Source: Orlajensenia leifsoniae
Lineage (GTDB): Bacteria; Actinomycetota; Actinomycetes; Actinomycetales; Microbacteriaceae
Assembly (NCBI RefSeq): GCF_004570845.1
Contig: NZ_SPQZ01000007.1
Span: forward strand, 102,890-166,889
Length of the DNA stretch: 64,000 nt
Reading direction: 5' to 3'
This document shows positions 55,937 through 64,000 of this stretch, piece after piece (positions within the stretch are counted from its first letter, which is position 1; every line of letters begins with the position of its first letter). The notes beneath the pieces are model-generated. The model did not search any database and was not told where the DNA came from. It saw nothing but the letters and a program-made list of their open reading frames with translations. The position numbers and the translations under genes were made by a program.

Positions 55937-57511
55937 GTGACGGATTCCGCGCTGACGCTCATCATCCTGGCGTTGGCCGTGGTCGCCTTCATCAGCGGGC
56001 GCATCCCCACCGGGCTCGTCGCCATCGGCGTCTCGCTCGCCCTGCTCGCCACGGGCGTCATCGACCTGCCCCAGGCATTCGCCGGGTTCGCCGATCCGGC
56101 GGTCATCCTCATCGCGGCGTTGTTCGTCGTGGCGGAGGGACTCGACGGCACGGGCCTCACCGCCTGGGCCGGCCAACAGCTCGTGCGCCGCGGAGGCGGC
56201 GACCTGCGCAGGCTGACCGTGCTCGTGATGATCGTCGTCGCCGTGCTCTCGGCCCTCATCAGCGTGAACGGCGCCGTCGCCGCACTGCTGCCCGTCGTCG
56301 TGGTCATCGCATCGCGCATCCTGGTCGCTCCCGCGAAGCTGCTGCTGCCACTCGCCTTCGGCGCGCACGCGGGGTCGCTGCTCACCCTCACGGGCAGCCC
56401 GGTCAATGTGCTCGCCTCGGAGTACGCCGACGACGCGACGGGGCATCCTTTCGGCTTCTTCGACTTCGCCGTGGCAGGCCTGCCCATCGTCATCGGATCG
56501 GTGCTGCTCGTGCTCGTCCTGCAGCGATTCGTCATCCCCGCCCGCACCCCGGCCACGATGCCGCGCGACCTCAGCGACCAGGCTCGGGTTCTCCTGCGTG
56601 ATTACCCCGGACTGCGAACGGATGCCGCACAGCCGCCCCTGCTCGACGCCGAGTCGGGCGTTGCCGAGGTGCTCGTGCCTCCGCGGTCGGCGTTCGTCGG
56701 AGCGACCGTGTTCCCCGGCATGGTGACCGAGAGCGGCGACCTGGTCATCCTGGCGGTGCAGCGAGCCGGCGAGCAGCTGGAGAACGGCGACATCGTGCTC
56801 GAGGTGGGAGACGTGCTGCTGCTGCAGGGCGACTGGGACGCCCTCGATGCGAACCTCACCGACCCGGCCGTCGTCGTGGTCGATGCGCCGAACGCGGTGC
56901 GTCGTCAGGCCGCCCCGCTCGGCCGTCGTTCCTGGACGGCGCTGGTCATCCTCGTGCTCATGGTGGTCGCGCTCGCCACGGGCGTGTTCCCGCCCGCGGT
57001 CACCGGCCTGCTCGCCGCCGGGGCGATGGTGCTCACCCGCAGCGTGACCGTCGAGCGGGCGCACCGCTCCATCTCCTGGACCACCCTGCTGCTCGTGGCC
57101 GGCATGATCCCGATGTCGACGGCCATCACCCAGACCGGAACCGCCGAGCTGATCGCCACAGGGCTCATCGGCATCGTCGGCGACTCCGGTCCGCTCGTCG
57201 TGCTCGGCGCGCTCTGCCTGGTCGCGCTGGTGTTCGGCCAGCTCATCAGCAACACCGCGACGGCGCTCATCATCCTGCCGATCGCCATCTCGGTCGCGAC
57301 GGAGATGCAGGTCTCGCCGCTGCCGTTCCTCATGGCCGTCGCCGTGGTCTCGGCCGCAGCTCTCCTCACGCCTGTCGCCACGCCGGCGAACCTCATGATC
57401 CAGGGCCCGGCCGGCCTCCGCTTCGGCGACTACTGGAAGCTCGGGCTGCCCGTGATGGTGGTCTTCTACGCCGTGGCCGTGGGCATCGTGCCGCTGGTCT
57501 GGCGGTTCTGA
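55937..57511 (+). CDS. SLC13-family carrier with internal TrkA-C domain
   Basis: 524 residues from GTG 55937; the frame upstream is open but antisense to the MFS gene. Two blocks of hydrophobic helices (1-200 and 310-524) flank a soluble region. The first block has SVNGAVAALLPVVVVIASR and LLTLTGSPVNVLAS, the second GQLISNTATALIILPIAIS and LTPVATPANLMIQGP, the two SNT/TPAN-type hairpins of the DASS/SLC13 fold. Residues about 205-300 are a TrkA-C (RCK_C) domain (SAFVGATVFPGMVTESGDLVILAVQRAG, in part). Such proteins carry dicarboxylates, sulfate or other anions. The promoter appears leaderless. Confidence 0.88.
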   Translation: MTDSALTLIILALAVVAFISGRIPTGLVAIGVSLALLATGVIDLPQAFAGFADPAVILIAALFVVAEGLDGTGLTAWAGQQLVRRGGGDLRRLTVLVMIVVAVLSALISVNGAVAALLPVVVVIASRILVAPAKLLLPLAFGAHAGSLLTLTGSPVNVLASEYADDATGHPFGFFDFAVAGLPIVIGSVLLVLVLQRFVIPARTPATMPRDLSDQARVLLRDYPGLRTDAAQPPLLDAESGVAEVLVPPRSAFVGATVFPGMVTESGDLVILAVQRAGEQLENGDIVLEVGDVLLLQGDWDALDANLTDPAVVVVDAPNAVRRQAAPLGRRSWTALVILVLMVVALATGVFPPAVTGLLAAGAMVLTRSVTVERAHRSISWTTLLLVAGMIPMSTAITQTGTAELIATGLIGIVGDSGPLVVLGALCLVALVFGQLISNTATALIILPIAISVATEMQVSPLPFLMAVAVVSAAALLTPVATPANLMIQGPAGLRFGDYWKLGLPVMVVFYAVAVGIVPLVWRF

Positions 57512-57541
57512 GCGGCGCGAGCGCTCGCTCGCTCCGATCGC

Positions 57542-59989
57542 TCACTCCGGAACGACGTCGCCGGGCCTCTTGTCGGATCGGATGCCGCGCCACGTCGGAT
57601 GCCGCAGGCTGCCGGTGCGCGTCCATCCGGAGAACTCCACTTCGCCCACGAGGGTCGGCGCCACCCAGTGAGCATCGCCGGCGTCCTCGCGCGGCACGGA
57701 GATGAACGGGTTCTCGGTCTGGGCGAGGGGCTCGAGGCGCTTCATGACGCGCGCGAGGTCCTGGTCGCGGAGCCCGCTGCCGACGCGGCCGACGTAGCGC
57801 AGCCCCTCGGGAGTCGGCAGTCCGACGAGCAGCGACCCGAAGGTTCCCGCGCGGTTTCCCTTGCCGGTGCGCCAGCCGCCGATGACCACCTCCTGAGTGG
57901 AGAGGTGCTTGATCTTGATCCAGACGCCCGACCGCCGACCCTCCTCGTAGTGCGAGCCGGTCTCCTTGGCGACGATGCCCTCGAGCCCGAGGTTCCTGCT
58001 GAACTCGATGGCGCTCTCGGCGTCGCCGTCGAAGGCGTCGGGGACGGCGATGGGCGAGCCCCGAGGCGCGTCGATCACCTTCGCGAGCTGCGTGCGGCGG
58101 GTCGAGTAGGTGTGCGCCGTGAGGTCTTCGCCGTCGAGTTCGAGCACGTCGAACAGGAACAGGCGCACGGGGCGCCGCTTCCTGGCCGCCTCGATCTCGC
58201 CGGGCTTGACCAGGTTCATGCGCTCCTGCAGGAGCCCGAAGTCGGGCCGGCCTGCGGCATCCGTCGCCACGATCTCGCCGTCGAAGACCCCGGAGCGCAC
58301 GTGGGCGACGTCTGACAGGGCGATGAGTTCGGGATAGGCCGCCGTCACGTCGTTTCCGTTGCGCGTCATGAGGCGCACGGAGTCTCCTTCGATGGAGGCG
58401 ATGGCACGGATGCCGTCCCACTTCATCTCTATGGCCCACTCCGGCCCGTTGCCGAGGTCGGCGAGGGAGCCGGCCCGCGCGAGCATGGCCTGGTGCGCGG
58501 CCGGCGGCACCGGCGCGTAGCGGCGCCGAGCTGCGGGGGAGTAGTGCGGGGTCGTGGACTTCATGCGGTGCAGCAGCCAGTTCGACTTCGCGCCGTCACC
58601 GGCACTCGTGCGGATGAGCGCGATGCGCACGGGCTCGCCGAGTCCGCCGGCCGCCGAACCCGTGAGGGTCACGATCACCTCGTCGTCGCGCCACTTCTCG
58701 AGCTCGTAGCTGCCGGAGTCCCAGATGCGCATGGTGCCGGCGCCGTACTCGCCGGCGGGGATCGTGCCCTCGAAAACGCCGTACTCGAGCGGGTGGTCCT
58801 CGGTCTGCACGGCGAGGTGGTTGCGCCCGGGATCGGCCGGAACCCCCTTGGGCACGGCCCAGCTCACCAGCACTCCGTCGTGCTCGAGGCGCAGGTCGTA
58901 GTGCAGCCGACGGGCGTGGTGCTCCTGGATGACGAAGCTGCGGCCGTCGGTCTGCGTGCCCACGGCGTCGGGAACGGGCTCGGGGGTCTTCGCGGCGTCG
59001 CGCTTCGCCCGGTACTCGCTGAGTCGATCGCTGCCGGATGCCGCAGCCGCCGTGGCGCGCTCACCGTGCGTGGCAGCATCCGGAACCGGACCCACGCCGG
59101 CATCGATGGCGGCCAGCGCATCGCCCTGCTTCGCCACCCTGGTGAGGACCTCGTCGTACTCGAGCTGTGCGAGGCTCGGCGACGACAGCTCCTTCCAGGT
59201 GCGCGGAGCCGCCACGGTCGGCCGGAAGCGCCCACGCAGGGAGTACGGAGCGATCGTGGTCTTGTTGCCGTTGTTCTGGCTCCAGTCGACGAGCACCTTG
59301 CCCGTGCGCAGGGTCTTCTTCATGTCGCTGACCACGAGGTCGGGGTGATCTGCCTCGAGAGCGCGGGCCAGCTCGCGGGCGACGGCCGAGACCTGGTCGG
59401 AGGTCTGCCGCTCGTCGAGCTGCGCATAGAGGTGGATGCCCTTGCTGCCGCTCGTGACCGGCAGCGGGTCGAGGCCCATGCCCATGAGGATGGTTCGGGC
59501 GAGACGGGCGACCTCGGCGCATTCCGCGAGTCCGATGCCGTCGCCGGGGTCGAGGTCGAGCACGATGCGGTCGGGATTCCGGCGTGCGCCATCGGCGGTG
59601 AACCGCCACTGCGGCACGTGGATCTCGAGGGCAGCCGCCTGGGCCAACCAGGCGAGAACGGCCGCATTGTTCACGAGGGGATAGGTGTTGTCGTGATCGG
59701 AGTGCGGGATGTCGGCTCGCGGAACCCAGTCGGGCGTGCCGGCGGGCAGGTCCTTCTGGAAGAACGTCTGGCCCGGAGCATCCGGCGTCCCGACTCCGTG
59801 CACCCAGCGCTTGCGCGTGGCCGGGCGGAAGATCACGTGCGGGAGCATCACCGGGGCGATGGCGGCGTAGTACCCGAGGACGTCGGCCTTCGTGGTACCC
59901 GACTCGGGGTAGAGGACCTTGTCGAGATTGGAGATCTTGAGGCGGTGCCCGGCGACGCCGACGAGCTGCGAACCCGAAGCCTTCGCCAT
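57542..59989 (-). CDS. ligD: ATP-dependent DNA ligase D, polymerase-phosphoesterase-ligase type
   Basis: 815 residues from ATG 59989 (GGAGG five bases upstream; a GTG one codon earlier is too close). Order is that of mycobacterial LigD: archaeo-eukaryotic primase/polymerase domain (10-300, with DLDPGDG and SGSKGIHLY), 3'-phosphoesterase (about 340-490, EHHARRLHYDLRLEHDG and PLEYGVFEGTIPAGEYG), then the ligase (about 510-815) with the nucleotidyl Lys in EMKWDGIRA, FDGEIVA, LEGIVAKETGS and WIKIKH. With Ku it performs non-homologous end joining. It is divergent from ku, 76 bp apart, the usual actinobacterial layout. Confidence 0.95.
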   Translation of the reverse strand: MAKASGSQLVGVAGHRLKISNLDKVLYPESGTTKADVLGYYAAIAPVMLPHVIFRPATRKRWVHGVGTPDAPGQTFFQKDLPAGTPDWVPRADIPHSDHDNTYPLVNNAAVLAWLAQAAALEIHVPQWRFTADGARRNPDRIVLDLDPGDGIGLAECAEVARLARTILMGMGLDPLPVTSGSKGIHLYAQLDERQTSDQVSAVARELARALEADHPDLVVSDMKKTLRTGKVLVDWSQNNGNKTTIAPYSLRGRFRPTVAAPRTWKELSSPSLAQLEYDEVLTRVAKQGDALAAIDAGVGPVPDAATHGERATAAAASGSDRLSEYRAKRDAAKTPEPVPDAVGTQTDGRSFVIQEHHARRLHYDLRLEHDGVLVSWAVPKGVPADPGRNHLAVQTEDHPLEYGVFEGTIPAGEYGAGTMRIWDSGSYELEKWRDDEVIVTLTGSAAGGLGEPVRIALIRTSAGDGAKSNWLLHRMKSTTPHYSPAARRRYAPVPPAAHQAMLARAGSLADLGNGPEWAIEMKWDGIRAIASIEGDSVRLMTRNGNDVTAAYPELIALSDVAHVRSGVFDGEIVATDAAGRPDFGLLQERMNLVKPGEIEAARKRRPVRLFLFDVLELDGEDLTAHTYSTRRTQLAKVIDAPRGSPIAVPDAFDGDAESAIEFSRNLGLEGIVAKETGSHYEEGRRSGVWIKIKHLSTQEVVIGGWRTGKGNRAGTFGSLLVGLPTPEGLRYVGRVGSGLRDQDLARVMKRLEPLAQTENPFISVPREDAGDAHWVAPTLVGEVEFSGWTRTGSLRHPTWRGIRSDKRPGDVVPE

Positions 59990-60065
59990 CACATCCTCCA
60001 GCCGAGCCTGTCAACCCACGCGGCAAACCTAGCCGATACGGGTGTTGCGGGTGTGTACTGGTCGG

Positions 60066-61061
60066 ATGAGGTCCATCTGGAAGGGCGCGCTCTCGTTCGG
60101 GCTCGTCAACGTGCCGGTGAAGCTGTACAGCGCCACGGAGGATCACGACGTGGGTCTGCATCAGGTTCACGACGCCGACGGCGGTCGCATCCACTACGAG
60201 CGGCGCTGCGACGTGTGCGGCAAGATCGTGCCGTACGCGCACATCGACAAGGCCTACGACGACGGCGAGCGCACGGTGGTGCTCACGGCCGACGACCTGG
60301 CCGCCATGCCCGCGGAGCGCTCGCGCGAGATCGAGGTCGTAGAGTTCGTGCCGAACGAGCAGATCGATCCGATCATGTTCGACAAGAGCTACTTCCTCGA
60401 GCCAGACGGCGCGTCGCCCAAGGCCTACGTGCTGCTGCGCCGCACCCTCGAGTCGACGGACCGCACGGCCATCGTGCGTTTCGCCCTCCGCCAGAAGACG
60501 CGACTCGCCGCCCTGCGCGTGCGAGGCGACGTGCTCGTGCTGCAGACGCTGTTGTGGAGCGACGAGGTGCGCGAAGCGGCGTTCCCGGCGCTCGACGAGA
60601 CCGTGCGCATCTCGAGCAAGGAGCTGGAGCTCTCCTCGAGCCTCGTCGACTCCTACGCCAGCGACTTCACGCCCGACGAGTTCGTCGACGAGTACCAGAA
60701 GGAACTGCGCCTGCTCATCGAGCGCAAGCTCGAGCAGGGCGACGCCATCGACACCGAGGCGACGTTCGGCGAGGTCCCCGAGAAGGAGGAGGGCGGCGGC
60801 GAGGTCATCGACCTGATGGACGCCCTGCGCCGCAGCGTCGAGAGCGCTCGCGGGTCGAAGTCCGGCGATGGCACGAAGTCCTCGGGTGCCGGTACTGCTG
60901 CGAAGAATGGATCGGGTTCTTCGAGCTCGACTGGCTCGTCGGGTTCATCGAAGGCGAGCGCGTCGAAGAAGGCAGCCCCGAAGAAGGCCACGGCGTCGAG
61001 GAAGACATCCGCCAAGTCGGATTCCGACTCGGATGCCGCCCCGAAGCGGAAGGCGCAGTGA
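60066..61061 (+). CDS. ku: Non-homologous end-joining protein Ku
   Basis: 331 residues from ATG 60066, no clear Shine-Dalgarno. Core Ku domain at residues 1-255: MRSIWKGALSFGLVNVPVKLYSATE, IHYERRCDVCGKIV, FDKSYFLEPDG and LRQKTRLAALRVRGDVLVLQTLLW in part. The C-terminal 75 residues are Ser/Gly/Lys/Ala-rich (KKAAPKKATASRKTSAK), like the basic tails of mycobacterial Ku that help DNA binding and threading. It rings DNA ends and recruits LigD, encoded divergently. A topoisomerase IB gene follows 22 bp downstream. Confidence 0.95.
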   Translation: MRSIWKGALSFGLVNVPVKLYSATEDHDVGLHQVHDADGGRIHYERRCDVCGKIVPYAHIDKAYDDGERTVVLTADDLAAMPAERSREIEVVEFVPNEQIDPIMFDKSYFLEPDGASPKAYVLLRRTLESTDRTAIVRFALRQKTRLAALRVRGDVLVLQTLLWSDEVREAAFPALDETVRISSKELELSSSLVDSYASDFTPDEFVDEYQKELRLLIERKLEQGDAIDTEATFGEVPEKEEGGGEVIDLMDALRRSVESARGSKSGDGTKSSGAGTAAKNGSGSSSSTGSSGSSKASASKKAAPKKATASRKTSAKSDSDSDAAPKRKAQ

Positions 61062-61083
61062 TCCGCGCAGCAGGGGGCGCGTC

Positions 61084-62049
61084 GTGGTGCGCCTGAGGCA
61101 CGTCGAGCCGTACACCAGCCCCGGGTACACCCGTCGACGCTCCGGCAAGGGCTTCAGGTACCTGGACGGCGCCGGGCGCGCACTCGAGTCGGACGAGCGT
61201 GCACGCGCCGAGGCCCTCGTCATCCCGCCGGCCTGGACGGACGTGTGGATCGCCGACAGGCCGAACGCGCACATCCTCGCCGTCGGCGTCGACGATGCCG
61301 GGCGACGGCAGTACATCTACCACCCCGACTGGACCGCCGCCCGGGACGCCGTGAAGTTCGATCGCATGCGCGAGCTCGCCGCCGCCCTGCCTACTGCACG
61401 TGGGCGCGTGACGCGCGACCTCGCCGTCGAGGGGCTCTCACGCGAGCGCGTCCTCGCCACCTCGTTCCGCCTGCTCGACCTCGTGGCAGTGCGGGTCGGA
61501 GCCGAGGCGTACTTCGAGGCGAACGGGAGCTTCGGGCTCTCGACGCTCCTGGTGCGTCATGTGAAGCTCGACGGCGAGGTCATGCGCCTGGCGTTCCCGG
61601 CGAAGAGCGGCCAGAAGATGCAGGCCGAGGTGACGGATGCCGCCCTCGCCGCGGTCTCCGCGGAACTCCTGGAGCGCACCCCGCGCTCCCGCTACCTGGC
61701 GTGGCAGGACGAGAACCGCTTCAGGGCCCTCGGCGGCGCGCAGATCAACGAGTACGTGCGCACGGCCACCGGGGGAGACTTCACGGCCAAGGACTTCCGC
61801 ACTCTGCGCGGCACGATCGCCGCGGCGTCGGCGCTCGCTGCGGCCGGTCCGGCGTCATCCGAGCGGGAGGCGAAGCAGGCGGTGCGCGCTGCGGTGGTCG
61901 CGGCATCCGAAGTTCTCGGGAACACCCCGACTGTCGCGAAGGGCAGCTACATCGACCCGACAGTCATCGACCGCTATCTCGCAGGGGAGACCATCGCGCT
62001 GACGGGTTCGCCCGAGAAGGCCCTGCTCGCTCTGTACGAGCGCGACTGA
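61084..62049 (+). CDS. DNA topoisomerase IB (bacterial, poxvirus-like)
   Basis: 321 residues from GTG 61084 (AGGGGGCG upstream; a second GTG directly follows). N-terminal domain with GKGFRYLDGAGRAL and the DNA-contact VIPPAWTDVWI; catalytic domain with the Arg in VRVGAE, Lys in KSGQKM, the central KDFRTLRGTIAAA (Arg-His-type RTLRG) and the nucleophile Tyr in AKGSYIDP near residue 297. The enzyme relaxes supercoils without ATP by a 3'-phosphotyrosyl bond. It is the third gene of the end-joining locus, next to ku on the same strand. A link with DNA repair is suggested only by position. Confidence 0.92.
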   Translation: MVRLRHVEPYTSPGYTRRRSGKGFRYLDGAGRALESDERARAEALVIPPAWTDVWIADRPNAHILAVGVDDAGRRQYIYHPDWTAARDAVKFDRMRELAAALPTARGRVTRDLAVEGLSRERVLATSFRLLDLVAVRVGAEAYFEANGSFGLSTLLVRHVKLDGEVMRLAFPAKSGQKMQAEVTDAALAAVSAELLERTPRSRYLAWQDENRFRALGGAQINEYVRTATGGDFTAKDFRTLRGTIAAASALAAAGPASSEREAKQAVRAAVVAASEVLGNTPTVAKGSYIDPTVIDRYLAGETIALTGSPEKALLALYERD

Positions 62050-62060
62050 ACCGGCTCGTT

Positions 62061-62118
62061 CAGGCGAGCGGGCGTCAGGCGAACTGGCGTCAGGTGTTCA
62101 GCGTCAGGCGCTCAGCGT
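62061..62118. repeat. Four degenerate 14-15-bp tandem repeats at a gene 3' end
   Basis: Units start at 62061, 62076, 62091 and 62105, each beginning CAGG and ending GCGT. The last contains the stop codon of the hypothetical gene. They share TCAGGCG with the units after marR at 37924. Confidence 0.6.
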
Positions 62119-62430
62119 GTGCCGGACGGAGGCGTCCTCGTATCCGCCGAGGGTGCCGATGAAGGCGGCCTGTCCGGGGTTGTAGGGCAGACCGGGGAAT
62201 GCCGGGGCGCCGGGGTAGGCCGGGTACCCACGCGAGGAATGTCCATAGGCCCGCACCAGGCGGTCGTCGACGATGGTGCCCAGGTAGTCGCCATCGGGGG
62301 TGACGGCCTCGGCATCGCCCCAGGGGAACCAGCCGATCCACTCACCGGTCGGATCGAAGAGATACGTGCTCTCGGTGGTCGCCCTGAAGGCGATCCAGTC
62401 GCCGGAGAGGTCGTAAAGGTACTCGGTCAT
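62104..62430 (-). CDS. Small hypothetical protein with aromatic repeat motifs
   Basis: 108 residues from ATG 62430, with AAGG upstream. The first half holds three related strand-turn units: YLYDLSGDWIAFR, YLFDPTGEWIGWF and TPDGDYLGTIV; the second half is Pro/Tyr/Gly-rich (GYPAYPGAPAFPGLPYNPG). No signal peptide or membrane helix. Tandem aromatic beta-units with D-x-x-G-x-W-I look like a small sheet protein resembling KWG/WG-repeat segments, but I do not recognise the family. Similar small proteins are common in Microbacteriaceae-like genomes as single hypothetical genes. The coding pattern and ribosome site make it likely real. Confidence 0.65.
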   Translation of the reverse strand: MTEYLYDLSGDWIAFRATTESTYLFDPTGEWIGWFPWGDAEAVTPDGDYLGTIVDDRLVRAYGHSSRGYPAYPGAPAFPGLPYNPGQAAFIGTLGGYEDASVRHTLSA

Positions 62431-62863
62431 TCTGATTCGCCTTCGTTACGCGTTTCGGGTCGCGGGAGGTGAATGAAGTAGGGGGTTCAATCAGGAGAAT
62501 CATGCCGCCCGAACGGGGGCGACGCAAGCATTTCCGTCATATTTCCTTCCATCGAGTCAGGATTTCATCAATTCCCGCGTCCGAGGGGCACGAAATCGTC
62601 CTTTCCAGGGTCCGGATGCCGCAGATCGGCGCGCTGCGTGTCGATCAACCCCGAGCGATCCTCATCATCCGCTGGTCGAGTAGCCCCCGAGCGCAGCGAG
62701 GAGGCGTATCGAGACCACTTCTCGGCCGGCCGCACCCGACCGATCCGCAGGCAATGCTCCCGTCCTCGATTCGCCGCCTGATCGGGACTCCTCCCCAGTC
62801 AGCAATCTCAGAATGTTGTCCCGATTCGCCCTGAGGGACCCTCGTTTTTGAGACAATGGATTC
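62431..62863. other. 433-bp gene-free stretch with one palindromic repeat
   Basis: Between divergent genes. The part around 62520-62590 is relatively AT-rich (for example TTTCCGTCATATTTCC). It holds the REP-like element at 62673. No ORF with both ribosome site and coding-like composition was seen. Confidence 0.6.
62673..62717. repeat. REP-like palindromic intergenic element
   Basis: Begins TGGTCGAGTAGC and ends CGTATCGAGACCA, with CGAGCGCAGCGAGG in the centre: an imperfect palindrome. This pattern (TGGTC...GACCA with CTCGCTGCGCTCG-like centre) is a repeat I know from intergenic DNA of many Microbacteriaceae and related actinobacteria. Only one copy is evident in this window. Confidence 0.6.
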
Positions 62864-64000
62864 ATGCCCGCACCGGCCCAGTTGCTCACCGGAATGACCG
62901 CCTCTCTGGCGTCGTCCGGGGTGTGTGCGGCCACGTTCGCGGCGTTGGCCGATGACGAGTTGCTGTCGACGCAGAGCGCGTTGACGGGGCCTCGGCAGGT
63001 ACTGGATCGGTGGGCGGCATTGGCTGCGGCCGAGATCGCCCGCCGCTCCACCCCCGAGCACGGTCTGGGGTCGTTGGCGCGCCGATCGGGCTTCACCGAC
63101 GCCGACACGCTCGTCGTCTCGATGACGGGGTCGACGAAGGCTGAGGCGCGCTCGTTGGCCAGGGTGGGTGAGATGATTGCGGTGACGGATGCCGCCACCG
63201 ACCTGGCCGCAGCCCGCGACGCCCACTCTCGGGCAGACACCGATCTTGCCGCCGCGGTGCCGCCGGTGGAGGTGCCCTGGTACGCCGCCCTGGCCGACGC
63301 CGTCACCGCCGGGCGGATCTCGGTCGCGGTGGCCGACGTGATCCAGACTGGTCTCGGCGAGCCCACAGACGACGTCACGCCCGAGTCCCTCGAAGGTGCC
63401 CTGACCGACCTCCTCGCCGAACTGCTCGGACCCGACGGCACTCGACGCGTGCATGTGTCCGAGGCGCGGAGAGCGGCGCGGGCAGCGCGAGACGACATCG
63501 ACACGGCCGGGGTTGTGGTGCGGGAGGCGGTGTTGCGGAACAAGCAGTACTGGCGCACCTGGACCGCAGCCGACGGGATGTTCCACGGCGAGTACGCATT
63601 AGATCCCGAGAACGGTGCCCTGGTCACTGCCATCCACCACCAACTGACTCACCCACGACGGCATGCGACCGGAGCCCGGCGTCCGTTCGGTGCTCCGCCG
63701 AACCGGCAGGACCAGTACGTCGACCGCTCCATCCGGGAACGCGACGCCGCTGAAGGGCTCGTCCAGCTTCTCAGGGCAGGCGCATCCGTCGACCCGATGC
63801 GCCTCCTCGACGCTGAAGCTCCGTCGGTGCGGGTGGTCGTCAACGAACAGGCGCTGCGCACCGGGGACGGGTTCGGTGCCGTCGAGGGCCACCCGGGCGC
63901 CGTCTCCCTGGCGAGCGTCGAACGCGGACTGTGCGCCGGCTACCTGCCCGTACTGTTCTCCTCGACCGGGCAACCGTTGAACCTCGGACGCGACGAACGC
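62864..64000 (+). CDS. DUF222-domain protein (HNH endonuclease type), 3' part beyond the window
   Basis: ATG 62864 opens a frame of 379 codons to the window end without a stop. The start MPAPAQLLTGMTASLASSG, helical DRWAALAAAEIARRS and LARRSGFTDADTLVVSMTGSTKAEARSLARVGEM in part, then DAVTAGRISVAVADVIQTGL and RNKQYWRTWTAADGMFHGEY, are typical of DUF222 proteins. The sequence stops at SSTGQPLNLGRDER, just where the HNH nuclease motif (usually a few residues later, with CRWPGC-like Cys/His) would begin. These genes occur in many copies in Microbacteriaceae; their role is not known, and mobile-intron-like or defence functions have been proposed. The completeness of the HNH domain cannot be judged here. 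Confidence 0.88.
   Translation, partial: MPAPAQLLTGMTASLASSGVCAATFAALADDELLSTQSALTGPRQVLDRWAALAAAEIARRSTPEHGLGSLARRSGFTDADTLVVSMTGSTKAEARSLARVGEMIAVTDAATDLAAARDAHSRADTDLAAAVPPVEVPWYAALADAVTAGRISVAVADVIQTGLGEPTDDVTPESLEGALTDLLAELLGPDGTRRVHVSEARRAARAARDDIDTAGVVVREAVLRNKQYWRTWTAADGMFHGEYALDPENGALVTAIHHQLTHPRRHATGARRPFGAPPNRQDQYVDRSIRERDAAEGLVQLLRAGASVDPMRLLDAEAPSVRVVVNEQALRTGDGFGAVEGHPGAVSLASVERGLCAGYLPVLFSSTGQPLNLGRDER

Noticed and set aside
58493..61096. 867-codon open frame spanning ligD antisense and ku in another frame
   Set aside because: Crosses two genes with unmistakable LigD and Ku motifs; no family features of its own.
62673..62717. Insertion-sequence end
   Set aside because: No transposase, no partner repeat and no target duplication; it matches a dispersed intergenic palindrome instead.

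Overview
The window is about 64 kb of high-GC DNA, densely coded on both strands, from a Gram-positive actinobacterium, most likely Microbacteriaceae. The support is the strong GC bias of third codon positions, many GTG starts, stop/start (ATGA or GTGA) coupling of neighbouring genes, a Pol-PE-ligase type LigD beside Ku, a DUF222 gene at the right end, and a palindromic intergenic repeat reading TGGTCGAGTAGC...TATCGAGACCA. I see no tRNA, rRNA, insertion sequence, phage gene or CRISPR array. Most of the window (about 1.8-49 kb) is a catabolic region: blocks of transport and ring-metabolism genes, each next to its own regulator and usually a visible operator palindrome.

Layout. 0-1.7 kb: end of a YVTN beta-propeller gene and a secreted ThuA-like protein. 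1.8-8.8 kb: a quinate/shikimate operon on the minus strand (qsuB, Dabb protein, qsuD, TetR), bracketed by two tandem pairs of IclR regulators. 8.8-15.2 kb: a TRAP transporter split around a Gfo/Idh/MocA oxidoreductase, a fumarate-reductase-like flavoprotein and a divergent type II dehydroquinase. 15.3-18.1 kb: a secreted PQQ dehydrogenase with a C-terminal cupredoxin-like domain. 18.3-25.2 kb: a four-gene operon of an acylating aldehyde dehydrogenase, a citryl-CoA-lyase-like protein, a ThDP enzyme and a 904-residue three-domain dehydratase fusion. 25.2-28.6 kb: small acidic protein, DHA2-type MFS exporter with PadR regulator, siderophore-interacting protein. 28.7-34.5 kb: a homoprotocatechuate-type meta-cleavage operon with a divergent LysR. 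34.5-49.1 kb: a GntR regulator, a sugar-type ABC transporter with two paralogous binding proteins, two flavin monooxygenases, an amidohydrolase, a DUF3500 protein, a MarR regulator, dienelactone hydrolase, NTF2-like, FAH and RidA proteins. 49.1-57.5 kb: alkylsulfatase, glutaminase, leucyl aminopeptidase, a second MFS exporter and an SLC13-type carrier. 57.5-62.1 kb: ligD, ku and topoisomerase IB. 62.1-64 kb: a small hypothetical gene and the start of a DUF222 gene.

How the parts fit. qsuB and qsuD, with the aroQ-like gene, could carry quinate or shikimate to protocatechuate. The 10-25 kb genes add something else: a dehydrogenase, TIM-barrel dehydratases, a ThDP carboligase/hydrolase-type enzyme and an acylating aldehyde dehydrogenase, the same chemical order as myo-inositol breakdown (IolG, IolE, IolD, IolA) but built from other families and ending in a citrate-synthase-fold lyase. 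A shared 17-bp motif, GTYYC-N7-GGRAC, lies upstream of the TRAP binding protein and oxidoreductase, the TRAP permease operon, an iclR gene and (weakly) the 18-25 kb operon, and overlaps the start of another iclR gene. This suggests one IclR-controlled regulon. I regard it as the best candidate here for an undescribed carbocycle-degradation system. Specific reactions are inference.
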